Shown: positions 42,501 through 49,545 of the stretch, piece after piece
Layout: every line of letters starts with the position of its first letter
Position numbering within the stretch: position 1 is the first letter of the stretch
NCBI GenBank assembly: GCA_035515235.1
Contig: DATJBS010000040.1
Location: forward strand, 62,001 to 126,000
Direction of reading: 5' to 3'
Length of the DNA: 64,000 nucleotides
Origin: JAMLHH01 sp035515235
GTDB taxonomy: Bacteria; Bacteroidota; Bacteroidia; Chitinophagales; JADIYW01
Program-made: the position numbers and the translations under genes
The notes under the pieces: generated by a model
Seen by the model: only the letters and a program-made list of their open reading frames with translations
What the model was told of the DNA's origin: nothing
Databases searched by the model: none

Positions 42501-42815
42501 TAATATCTTTTGGTCTAAATTCTTAGAATACTCTTGTAAAATAGTTTGTGAAAAATCTTGTACTTCCTTTGTTGCAGTTTTTACTGGATATTTGAGAAGT
42601 GCTACTCTACCTACATAAGGAATTAAATAAGCGATAGAATCTTTAAATTGCTTTTTACTAAAATCTATTTTTTTTAGCAATAATTCATGAGCTTCGATAT
42701 AATTTTTATTGTTGATTTCTTGGTCAATCTCCGAAAGATGTAGTCCTCCAAATACCTCAAATGACATACAGAATATCAGAAGAATAGTGGAGATTATTTT
42801 TAAAGTGATATTCAT
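39579..42815 (-). CDS. TPR-repeat CHAT-domain protein, second copy
   Basis: This is a 1078-residue protein with a signal peptide (cut near EVFGG, about residue 24), then about 600 residues of TPR units (AYYTLALIEENNKKATSAESYFEKA and others), a linker helix, and a C-terminal CHAT domain. His905 (IHIGTHAFS) and Cys953 (VLTACETGR) give the catalytic dyad. MAHAFNYAGSKSILMGLWKIDEQST and HPKYWAGLVIMGD complete the domain. It ends with a transmembrane helix (about 1050-1072) and a short charged tail. It follows the anti-sigma-like gene by 31 bases, so one operon with the sigma factor is likely. It lies between gldJ and murF. Probable role: membrane-tethered peptidase of the envelope; its substrate may be the neighbouring anti-sigma protein (inference). 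Confidence 0.86.
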   Translation of the reverse strand: MNITLKIISTILLIFCMSFEVFGGLHLSEIDQEINNKNYIEAHELLLKKIDFSKKQFKDSIAYLIPYVGRVALLKYPVKTATKEVQDFSQTILQEYSKNLDQKILVCLQLAEYYSWISNHQKAYEIYIQADDFSKQRSSMDYNERSKIQHNLSATALRMNIVELSSKHLDSAEIFIHQSKKPNSHTQYLISNSKGNLYYYAYQLDSASIYYNKAKHYILQSGKSSQQKLYSTAIVNNNLAGIYSLQAKSIEAIEVMKNTINNLETYINHKKEDDFKPEAPELLMEAMDNLAGIYKSIGDYHTALQLLQHSYQSKQKELPSTSSAHFKSEILLGQLYYAIKDYSIAKKYLQKGLDKIPTNSSNYYFWIADAYYTLALIEENNKKATSAESYFEKADSLYQIALDGYYDNIYLDMLNNKSLFLVNNNQLTKAIATIQKVIQYTIQQEGKISLQSYQNYTNLANIYFIGKQYDKAIEYSQQALDISKELMKSSSGTILDSVRIEQIQPKAYLLNAKSLYYSKLSPSKEFIESIIKKLSITKSIFQRRKQILVEDKDLGSAMEDYKEIIEFIKQLQLKLYQITKDNQYIHQIINLHEASIYYKIHNNIQKQESIRFLNVPDSIIDKEKVLQSQLSQTLNLEKSKTSSLNNYFKAETDWKSFQEMLQKKYPKYYHAKYNTDINWNSDEVLTQLNDSITIVRFIPIENDLFAYVIDKKNQHWIQLKSDSLNEKIKIIYDADLNNEDLYRFAHELYLEIWLPIEKYIANQRVTIIPEGNLYYLSFDMLSQKAAKNNQELIQYALLNKYAFSYHYSLFAFNSMSRNSKKLKGFVAFTPVFSDREKADYTQNLSVQNKNVDKEYLSLLPLPFSESLAQKVKRQFGGQVYARAASNTKNFTENAGNHSIIHIGTHAFSNDEYPEFTKLVFAKNGDTSNEENNIYLYEIYNQNLNSDISVLTACETGRPSFFPGNGMISMAHAFNYAGSKSILMGLWKIDEQSTTMIVDHFYNKLAEGLPKDIALQQAKIEYLNSARGRMLHPKYWAGLVIMGDVSPVQLSSPSNLLLYIVSIGILIVLLVNWYDNRSS

Positions 42816-42846
42816 ACGTTGAAATCAAATCATCTGAATCAATATT

Positions 42847-43581
42847 TTACAAGCCTCTTATTTTATTTAGAATCAGTTCTTTATCCTCATGGCTAGAAAG
42901 TTCTACGTGTATTTTGGCTTTTTCGTAATCTTGAGCTTTCAAATACGCCAAACCTAAATACCACTGAGCATCTTCGTAAAAGTTGCTATTGGTCTTTTTG
43001 ATAGTGTTTTCAAAATAAACTATAGCTTCTTTATTTTTGTCTTGAGCTAAAAGTGCATTGCCAATAAAAAATTGAAGCGTATCATTATTTGGTTGGTATT
43101 TTAAAAGCTGTGTCCAAGCTTCTTGTGCAAGAGCAAAATTCCCCAACTTATAATCTACCATGGCCTTTTCAAAGTCATAATCTACAGTAGAAGTTGACAT
43201 TACTGTAGGCAATCCTGGATCAGGAAGATAAAATTCTGTATAAAGTTTTTCATTAGGAGACGGTTGTAGAATTATCCAAAGACTTATACCTGCAAGAATA
43301 AAAGCGATGGATGCTGCTATCATATATCTAGAAGAAAATGATTTTTTTTCCACCGATGGGCTCTCCATTTCTTGGTGCCAATCATTGGTTTTATTCAACA
43401 AAGCTGCTGCTTCTATTCCTTGAATGAAGTCTTTTACATGATTTATTTTTTGAGGATAATCAGAATTGTGGTCTAAATTATTTTGAAACTCAGAAGATTC
43501 TTGTGGAGACAACTTTCCTGTGAGATGTCTTTCTATCATTTCCCATTCAGATTCTGAGATATTAAATTGTTTGGATTTCAT
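42847..43581 (-). CDS. Membrane anti-sigma-like protein with periplasmic TPR region, second copy
   Basis: This is a 244-residue single-pass protein. The cytosolic part (residues 1-80) begins SESEWEMIERHLTGKLSPQES, the typical start of anti-sigma domains. A transmembrane helix lies at about 89-110 (MIAASIAFILAGISLWIIL). The remainder is a TPR-like region (KLGNFALAQEAWTQLLKYQPNND; WYLGLAYLKAQDYEKAKIHV). It overlaps the sigma gene upstream by 4 bases and is followed by the CHAT gene after 31 bases. It matches the product of 6035-6733 in order and topology. No zinc-binding motif. Likely holds the sigma factor inactive and senses through the TPRs; inference. Confidence 0.72.
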   Translation of the reverse strand: MKSKQFNISESEWEMIERHLTGKLSPQESSEFQNNLDHNSDYPQKINHVKDFIQGIEAAALLNKTNDWHQEMESPSVEKKSFSSRYMIAASIAFILAGISLWIILQPSPNEKLYTEFYLPDPGLPTVMSTSTVDYDFEKAMVDYKLGNFALAQEAWTQLLKYQPNNDTLQFFIGNALLAQDKNKEAIVYFENTIKKTNSNFYEDAQWYLGLAYLKAQDYEKAKIHVELSSHEDKELILNKIRGL

Positions 43582-44123
43582 TTGTTCTTGATGATCTCTT
43601 TAAGTTTTTGAATACATCTATATTTATTGTTTTTTGCTGTAGCTTCTGTCCAAGAAAATTTTTCTGCGATGATTTTTAGAGAATCTTTTTTAAAGTAATA
43701 ACATGTCAATAGTTTTTGACAATTTTCTCCTAACTGAGAGAAGCATACTTTCATTAATTCAATGCTTTCTAATTCGCTTTCATTATCAGAACGAACAGCG
43801 CAAATATTTACTAAATCTCCATGGGTCCTTTTTTTAATTTTGTAAGCGTTGGATCTTAAATAATCCATCCATTTATTTTTTGTAATGGTGTATAGATATC
43901 CATCTAATGAGGTACCGTTTTGAGGAGTAAATTTATTTTCTCGAATATTTTTCCAAGTAATAATATAAGCTTCTTGAAAAAAATCTTTTGCATCTTCTTC
44001 TGTACCATTATTACTAATAATGAAACTTCTCACTTTATTATAGTTGTTTTGATAAAGCGCTTTTAGAGTTTTTTCATCATTAGCTTTGATAGCTGCTATT
44101 TGTTCAAAAGAATCTGAAGACAT
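43578..44123 (-). CDS. ECF-type RNA polymerase sigma factor, second copy
   Basis: This is a 181-residue sigma factor. Region 2 is seen in DAKDFFQEAYIITWKNIRENKF and YLYTITKNKWMDYLRS. Region 4 is at the C-terminus (CQKLLTCYYFKKDSLKIIAEKFSWTEATAKNNKYRCIQKLKEIIK), with the helix-turn-helix well defined. It starts at ATG 44123 and overlaps the next gene by 4 bases, so translation is coupled. Its paralogue is 5506-6045. Its position divergent from murF puts its promoter in the 44124-44459 gap. The regulon is unknown. Confidence 0.9.
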   Translation of the reverse strand: MSSDSFEQIAAIKANDEKTLKALYQNNYNKVRSFIISNNGTEEDAKDFFQEAYIITWKNIRENKFTPQNGTSLDGYLYTITKNKWMDYLRSNAYKIKKRTHGDLVNICAVRSDNESELESIELMKVCFSQLGENCQKLLTCYYFKKDSLKIIAEKFSWTEATAKNNKYRCIQKLKEIIKNK

Positions 44124-44459
44124 CTGTATGGAATACTTTCATATTAATATACAAAAGATATCTTGTTTTTTCGTATTTGAAAGTGCTCAATTTTTTAATT
44201 GTTCTTATTAGAATTGAACAAAATTGGTCTGTTCTAGGCGCCCTCCTTTTTTATTTATAGAAACAGAAAGTGAGAAAAAAAGATTTTAAGATAATTTTTC
44301 ATGAGATTCATTTCTACTACATCGTTCAACTTGTGCATTAGTCATCACTTTTTGAAATAAATATTTTTTTTCTTCAAAATGTATTGCTCTTTTCAATTCT
44401 TATCTTGATATTTTTTAGAATTCTTATTGACTACAAACTTTAGTTTATATTTTTGGAAT
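44124..44459. other. Divergent intergenic region between sigma-2 and murF
   Basis: This is 336 bases of AT-rich sequence. It holds the murF promoter (44427-44455). On the minus strand a TATCTTTTG box lies near the sigma gene start, without a clear -33. I see no RNA gene, tRNA or repeat here. Confidence 0.5.
44427..44455 (+). promoter_or_regulatory. Promoter of murF, with probable leaderless start
   Basis: TTG (44427-44429), an 18-base spacer and TATTTTTG (44448-44455) fit the Bacteroidetes promoter. The -7 box ends only 4 bases before the murF ATG at 44460, so transcription should start at or just inside the start codon. Confidence 0.6.
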
Positions 44460-45740
44460 ATGGAAATACAAGAATTGTATCAACTATTTTTAGAGAGCAA
44501 TGGTGTTACAACAGATTCAAGAAATATCGGTAACAATCAAATCTTTTTTGCTTTAAAAGGAGAGCGTTTTGATGGTAATGAATTCGCTTTAGATGCTATT
44601 GAAATTGGTGCTAAGGTCTCCGTAGTAGATGATATAGATTATCATGTTGAGGGTAAAACTATTTTAGTTGAAGATACTTTATACACTTTACAAGCTCTAG
44701 CAAATTATCACAGAAAGCAATTCTCGATTCCTATTATTGGTATTACTGGTTCTAATGGAAAAACTACTACCAAAGAATTGATACATCAAGTATTAAAAGA
44801 GAAATATAATGTCTTAGCTACGATTGGCAACCTCAACAATCATATTGGTGTGCCTTTGACTTTGCTGAGAATGTCACGCGCCCATGAAATAGCTATCATT
44901 GAAATGGGTGCAAATCATGTCCAAGAAATTGAAATTTTGTGTAAAATAGCTGAGCCTAATTATGGAGTAATTACCTCAATCGGGAAAGCTCATATTGGAG
45001 AATTTGGAAGTTTTGAGGCGATTAAAAATACAAAAGCTGAATTATATCAATGGCTTGCACATCATGAAGGAGTTACTTTTATCAATGCAGATATGGAAGT
45101 GCTGAAAGAGATAATAGATAAAACAGGAGCAGCTCATCAAGTCATTTATGGTACAAATTCTAATCTATCTTACACCTATCAATATTTAGGTTCTGAGCCT
45201 TTTGTGAAGTTTTCTTTTGATGGGAATATAGTGTCTACTCAATTACCTGGCGAATATAATTTTTGTAATTTTATCACTGCTTGCACGATAGGTCAATATT
45301 TTGAAGTAACTACAAGTCAAATCATCAATGCATTAAATGAATATCAGTCCGATAATAATAGGTCTCAAATTGTGCAGAAGGACGGATTGACTTTAATTAT
45401 GGATGCCTATAATGCCAATCCGAGTAGTATGGAATCAGCTTTGGAGAATCTTAAAAAGATGGAGTCTCCCCAAAAAGGAGCTGTACTAGGACATATGTTA
45501 GAGTTGGGTGATTATAGTCTTCAAGAACATCAGAATATTGTTCAAATAGCAGAATCTCTCCAATTGGACTTTTTGGTTTTAGTAGGAGCGGAGTTTAAGC
45601 CCACTGTAAAATCTTCTAAAACATTATGGTTCGAAGACTCTACCAAAACTGCTCAATGGTGGAAACAACAAGATTTAAATAATTATTTAGTTCTTATAAA
45701 AGGCTCGAGAGGAATAGCCTTAGAAAAAGTAGTAAAATAA
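44460..45740 (+). CDS. murF: UDP-N-acetylmuramoyl-tripeptide--D-alanyl-D-alanine ligase
   Basis: This is a 426-residue cytosolic Mur ligase that adds D-Ala-D-Ala to the UDP-MurNAc-tripeptide in peptidoglycan synthesis. An N-terminal UDP-binding domain (TTDSRNIGNNQIFFALKGERFDG) is followed by the central ATPase (ITGSNGKTTTKELI, then IGNLNNHIGVPLTLLRM) and the C-terminal domain (DAYNANPSSMESAL, LGHMLELGDYS, LIKGSRGIALEKV). It starts at ATG 44460 rather than an upstream in-frame codon because MEIQELYQLFLES is the usual N-terminus. The type IX gene gldJ lies upstream on the same strand, separated by the sigma/anti-sigma/CHAT insertion. Confidence 0.95.
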   Translation: MEIQELYQLFLESNGVTTDSRNIGNNQIFFALKGERFDGNEFALDAIEIGAKVSVVDDIDYHVEGKTILVEDTLYTLQALANYHRKQFSIPIIGITGSNGKTTTKELIHQVLKEKYNVLATIGNLNNHIGVPLTLLRMSRAHEIAIIEMGANHVQEIEILCKIAEPNYGVITSIGKAHIGEFGSFEAIKNTKAELYQWLAHHEGVTFINADMEVLKEIIDKTGAAHQVIYGTNSNLSYTYQYLGSEPFVKFSFDGNIVSTQLPGEYNFCNFITACTIGQYFEVTTSQIINALNEYQSDNNRSQIVQKDGLTLIMDAYNANPSSMESALENLKKMESPQKGAVLGHMLELGDYSLQEHQNIVQIAESLQLDFLVLVGAEFKPTVKSSKTLWFEDSTKTAQWWKQQDLNNYLVLIKGSRGIALEKVVK

Positions 45741-45749
45741 TTTTGCTTC

Positions 45750-46895
45750 CTAATTGTATCTGCTAAATGCCTTTTCCCATCTTTCAGGAATTTCATTGTT
45801 GATAGCAGTTTGATAATCTCCATAGGAACAAGGAATCATCTTATAGATTTTCTTCTTCAAATCTTTTTGAATGATTGGAATATGGAACCACCATCTATCG
45901 CTTTTCTTACTTTTTAGAAAAATGATTTCGTGATTTTTATCGTCAAGATTAATAATAAATTTTTGGAAGTTTTTTTCACTGACGACTGGATAATCTTGTT
46001 TTCTGATACTGATACCTTCGATAAAATACCAAATCATTTGCGCGATACCGACAGAAGTAATATTTCTAATATCTAATTCAGGATTATAATTATAGATTCC
46101 CAATGAAGATAGTTTGTCAGATGCACCCGCAAATCTCATAATATGGCATGCTTCGTCTGAGAAGAATCCATTCGGACTTGGTAGAGCATATCCCGGAGCA
46201 TCACAAGCTTTAATTGCACTGATATTGAAAGAAAGCATATCTGCATCTCTGACAAGTGGCTCAATCTCCATGATGTCTTCTCTCAGTACGCCTAATCGAT
46301 AAGTTTCCATTTGCATCTGTTCTAAAATATCCAAATCTCTACCGTGGTTGAAATAGGTTTGATATCCTAGCAATTTAAAATCGTTGACTCGATTAGGTTT
46401 TTCTGTAAATAATTTAAATAGATAATTGGATTCGTGAATTTCGTCTCCTTCATTAGGTTCTGAAATGACAATTCGCTCATCTATAACAATCAGATCCAGC
46501 ATTTCATCTTGATTGCTGATGCCTTTATATTGTCCTAAAGTCAAACTCATATCACCACCTAAAATAATGGTAACAATACTCTTCTTGTATAAAATTTTTG
46601 TTACTTCTTGTAAAGCAATTACCGTATCAGAATATTCATGACCAGGTAAGATATTACCTAAGTCAATAATTGGATGATTTGTATCAAAATTATGAAGAGC
46701 ATATAATTGCTTACGGATATACTCAGGACCTAATTCACATCCATTGTTTTCTGCGTGACCTCTAGAATCCATTACTCCAATGATGGCAATTTTAAAATTG
46801 TCTAATTCATCATCATTTCCGGTGTAGAAATATACAGGCTTACCTATTACCTGATAATTTTTACTTTCAATGGGTTGGATATAATCTGTCAGCAT
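45750..46895 (-). CDS. Arginase/formiminoglutamase-fold protein with degenerate metal site
   Basis: This is a 381-residue protein of the ureohydrolase fold: KIAIIGVMDSRGHAENNG, GPEYIRKQLYALHNF, IIDLGNI, then the family motifs in altered form. GGDHS-type becomes GGDMS, DAHxD-type becomes VIDERIVIS, and the SxDxDxxDP-type region becomes SFNISAIKACDAPG. All positions that normally bind the two manganese ions are changed, so hydrolysis of arginine, agmatine or formiminoglutamate is unlikely. Similar degenerate relatives are frequent in Bacteroidetes (from memory). It lies 9 bases after murF on the opposite strand. Possible structural or regulatory role; annotation as formimidoylglutamase would be misleading. 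Confidence 0.78.
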   Translation of the reverse strand: MLTDYIQPIESKNYQVIGKPVYFYTGNDDELDNFKIAIIGVMDSRGHAENNGCELGPEYIRKQLYALHNFDTNHPIIDLGNILPGHEYSDTVIALQEVTKILYKKSIVTIILGGDMSLTLGQYKGISNQDEMLDLIVIDERIVISEPNEGDEIHESNYLFKLFTEKPNRVNDFKLLGYQTYFNHGRDLDILEQMQMETYRLGVLREDIMEIEPLVRDADMLSFNISAIKACDAPGYALPSPNGFFSDEACHIMRFAGASDKLSSLGIYNYNPELDIRNITSVGIAQMIWYFIEGISIRKQDYPVVSEKNFQKFIINLDDKNHEIIFLKSKKSDRWWFHIPIIQKDLKKKIYKMIPCSYGDYQTAINNEIPERWEKAFSRYN

Positions 46896-46985
46896 AAATT
46901 TTATTCGATATGGAGCATAAAAATATACTTTCTGAGCAGGATTTTAAGATAGAATTGTTCACAAGTATTGAAAAAGCAAAAGATG

Positions 46986-48137
46986 CTATTTTATCATTTC
47001 CATCAGTTGAGCTTTGTAATTCCTGCTTATGGGAAAATTCATATCATTAATGACAATATTATTGTCGGCAATTTTTTGAATTTGTTGGATATTGACAATA
47101 TGAGAACGATGAATTTGTACAAACATCTCTTCAGGTAGAGACTCTTTTAATTTGTATAGTTTAGTATAATAGGTATAAGGATTAGCTCTATTTGTCGTAT
47201 AGATTTGTACGTAATCTCTCAGTGAGCTAATGGCTAAAATTTCTTTATAATTAATTTTAATGTATTGATTATGATGCTTTATAAAAATAGAATCTTTTTC
47301 AGGATGGATTTTTTCTATTTGACTAGTATTGTTATTTGGGGCTATAGAAACGGATTCGTCAAAGATATCAATCATATTTCCTGATAGTCCAATTAAATTT
47401 TTGTTTTTATCTATAATAGGGAAAATGATAGCCAATATATTTCGATAGGTATGATCACTTTCTCTATAAAATTTATATAAAGATTGAAAGCCATCTTTAG
47501 ATTCTAATATATTTTCTATAAGGCCATTAATGTTAACTTCGCTTTTTGTTTTTGCATTCTTTAAAAACTCTTGCATAGTAGGCTCAGTAGTTAATCCATG
47601 CATTTTTTTTGATTCATCAGACCAAAGTATAGCATTAGCTTTGATGTCATAATAAAACGTGCCTACTAATCCAAAGTCATAAGCGATATTGATTAATTTA
47701 CTAATGGCTGTTTTGGAATAGTTTTCAATATGGACTTCTGTAATGAGCTCTGTTGTACCTCTTATTTCTTTTAAATTTGTTATGGGATTGATATAGGACA
47801 TACATCTGTTCTTCACTAAGACGATATGTCCCTCTTTGTGAATGACGATAGCGTCAAATTCAAAGTGTTGAGGTGATTTAGAAGCTTCTAAAAAGATGTC
47901 TTGAACAAAACGAAGATATCTATTGTCAAATATTTTAAGGTCTTTAAACCCTTTTGTATTAAGTTCTTCTTTCTTATAACCTGTGACATTAACTACATTC
48001 TCATCTAAGAATAATGATCTGATTTTATCATTATTGATTTCTATTTGATAAAAGAAAAATTGATGAGGTTTTTCGTTTAATAATTTTTTAGAAAGGTTGG
48101 ATTTAAAACTAGATAGCGCACTGTCAAAAGATTTCAT
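46986..48137 (-). CDS. PAS-domain LytTR-type transcriptional regulator
   Basis: This is a 383-residue soluble regulator. An N-terminal PAS-like domain (about 25-125: VVNVTGYKKEEL, FEFDAIVIHKEGH) and a second PAS-like domain (about 150-270: FYYDIKANAILWSDESKKMHGL, TYRNILAIIFPIIDKNKNLIG) are followed by a linker. A C-terminal LytTR DNA-binding domain (about 290-383) contains INYKEILAISSLRDYVQIYT, FVQIHRSHIVNIQQI and FPISRNYKAQLMEMI. No histidine kinase or receiver is present, so it may sense a ligand directly. It starts at ATG 48137. The phosphodiesterase gene ends 11 bases upstream of it on the same strand, a possible operon. Confidence 0.85.
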   Translation of the reverse strand: MKSFDSALSSFKSNLSKKLLNEKPHQFFFYQIEINNDKIRSLFLDENVVNVTGYKKEELNTKGFKDLKIFDNRYLRFVQDIFLEASKSPQHFEFDAIVIHKEGHIVLVKNRCMSYINPITNLKEIRGTTELITEVHIENYSKTAISKLINIAYDFGLVGTFYYDIKANAILWSDESKKMHGLTTEPTMQEFLKNAKTKSEVNINGLIENILESKDGFQSLYKFYRESDHTYRNILAIIFPIIDKNKNLIGLSGNMIDIFDESVSIAPNNNTSQIEKIHPEKDSIFIKHHNQYIKINYKEILAISSLRDYVQIYTTNRANPYTYYTKLYKLKESLPEEMFVQIHRSHIVNIQQIQKIADNNIVINDMNFPISRNYKAQLMEMIK

Positions 48138-48148
48138 GAGATTTTATT

Positions 48149-48655
48149 TTAAATTGCTCCTCTTTTACCTAATTCAATGAGTTGTAAGTTTTTCATGTTT
48201 GTTCCGTCTACGTCAAACTTTAATGCAGTGCAAACAAGATGAAAGCCATGTTTACCAGCCGCACCAGGATTGAGATACAAGATATTAAATTTTAAATCAT
48301 TTTGTACTTTTAATATATGAGAATGGCCACAAACTATACAGTCAATACCTTCATATTTTTTCAATAAATCAGTCACAGTGGTATTGTATTTTCCAATTCT
48401 TCCTGCGATATGAATCAATAAGAATCTTTTTCCTTCTACATCTATAATATGGTATTCAGGATAGATGCGCTTGACATCTCCACTATCGATATTTCCATGT
48501 ACAGCTTTAATAGGTTTCCATTTTTCTAATTCTTCCATGACTTTCATATCTCCAATATCGCCTGCATGCCATATTTCATCACAGTCCTCAAAAAAAGATC
48601 GCAATGTGAGGTCTATATAACTATGCGTGTCAGATAATACACCTATTCTTTTCAA
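48149..48655 (-). CDS. YfcE/MJ0936-family metallophosphodiesterase
   Basis: This is a 168-residue calcineurin-like phosphoesterase, of the small YfcE group with di-metal phosphodiesterase activity. All five motifs are visible: SDTHSY (Asp9, His11), HAGDIGDMKV, HGNIDSGDV, IHIAGRIG and CGHSH (His-x-His), with NPGAAGKHG near the C-terminus. The length is typical. It sits between miaA (4 bases) and the LytTR regulator (11 bases) on the same strand, so it is probably part of a cca-miaA-yfcE-lytTR operon. The natural substrate is not established for this group. Confidence 0.9.
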   Translation of the reverse strand: MKRIGVLSDTHSYIDLTLRSFFEDCDEIWHAGDIGDMKVMEELEKWKPIKAVHGNIDSGDVKRIYPEYHIIDVEGKRFLLIHIAGRIGKYNTTVTDLLKKYEGIDCIVCGHSHILKVQNDLKFNILYLNPGAAGKHGFHLVCTALKFDVDGTNMKNLQLIELGKRGAI

Positions 48656-48659
48656 AGCT

Positions 48660-49544
48660 TTAATTTTTTAGATGATGAAGAATTTCTTCTGCAGATCTTA
48701 CCCAAATATACCTTTTGTCTTTTCTGAACCATATTATTTGACGTTTTGCATATTGTTGAGTGTGAATAATAATCCAATTAACGGTCTCATCTAAACTCAT
48801 ATTTCCATCTAAATAATTAAATATTTCTTTATAACCTACAGTTTGTAAAGCTTTGATATTTCTATAAGGTAGGAGTTGAGTGCATTCATCAATCCATCCA
48901 TTTTCAATCATTTGATGAACTCTAATTTCTATATTTTTCCGGATAATTTCTCTTTCGTCATGCAAGCAAAACATATGTGGAGTGAAATCTCTTATAGCTT
49001 TATTTCCTTTTCTAAAAGAGGAAAATGGTTGACCTGTTTGTATCATCATTTCGACAGCTCTAATTAATCGGATGTGATTATTCATGTCAATTTTAGCGAT
49101 TAAATCTGGATCTTTTTCAGTGATGAATTGTTGAAGAAATTGAATTCCTTTGAGTTTGAATTGCTCATTTAGACTGTTTCGAATTTCAGGATCTATTTCT
49201 GGCATATCGTCTATTCCATCACAAAGCGTCTGAATATACAAGCCTGTACCACCGCACACAATTGCATCAGTTTTTTCTTGATATATTTTTTCTAAAATCT
49301 TCAGTGAATCTTTTTCGAAGTCAGCAGTATGATAATGTTGAGTGATATCTATTGTGCCGATGAGATGATGTTTTACCGCATTCAATTCTTCTTCAGATGG
49401 TCGACCCACACCTATTTTGAGCTGCTGATATATCTGTCTAGAATCAGCAGAAATGATTTCGGTATTTAATTCTTGAGCAATCTCTATAGCAGTTTTAGTT
49501 TTTCCAATCGCTGTAGGACCGCCGATAACTATGAGTCTTTTCAT
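48660..49544 (-). CDS. miaA: tRNA dimethylallyltransferase
   Basis: This 294-residue enzyme adds a dimethylallyl group to A37 of tRNAs that read UNN codons. It shows P-loop GPTAIGKT (9-16), the catalytic region ISADSRQIYQQLKIGVGRPSEEEL, VGGTGLYIQTLCDGI, a substrate-loop region NNHIRLIRAVEMM and the C-terminal YAKRQIIWFRKDKRYIW. I chose the ATG at 49544, one base after the stop of the cca gene, since it gives the normal start MKRLIVIGGPT; an upstream ATG at 49559 and a TTG at 49565 would overlap cca. Operon with cca upstream and the phosphodiesterase downstream. Confidence 0.94.
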   Translation of the reverse strand: MKRLIVIGGPTAIGKTKTAIEIAQELNTEIISADSRQIYQQLKIGVGRPSEEELNAVKHHLIGTIDITQHYHTADFEKDSLKILEKIYQEKTDAIVCGGTGLYIQTLCDGIDDMPEIDPEIRNSLNEQFKLKGIQFLQQFITEKDPDLIAKIDMNNHIRLIRAVEMMIQTGQPFSSFRKGNKAIRDFTPHMFCLHDEREIIRKNIEIRVHQMIENGWIDECTQLLPYRNIKALQTVGYKEIFNYLDGNMSLDETVNWIIIHTQQYAKRQIIWFRKDKRYIWVRSAEEILHHLKN

Positions 49545-49545
49545 T

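Noticed and set aside
39579..42815. CHAT protein as part of a type III-E CRISPR (Craspase) or gasdermin defence system
   Set aside because: There is no cas gene, gasdermin-like or other effector gene nearby; the partners are a sigma factor and a membrane TPR protein.
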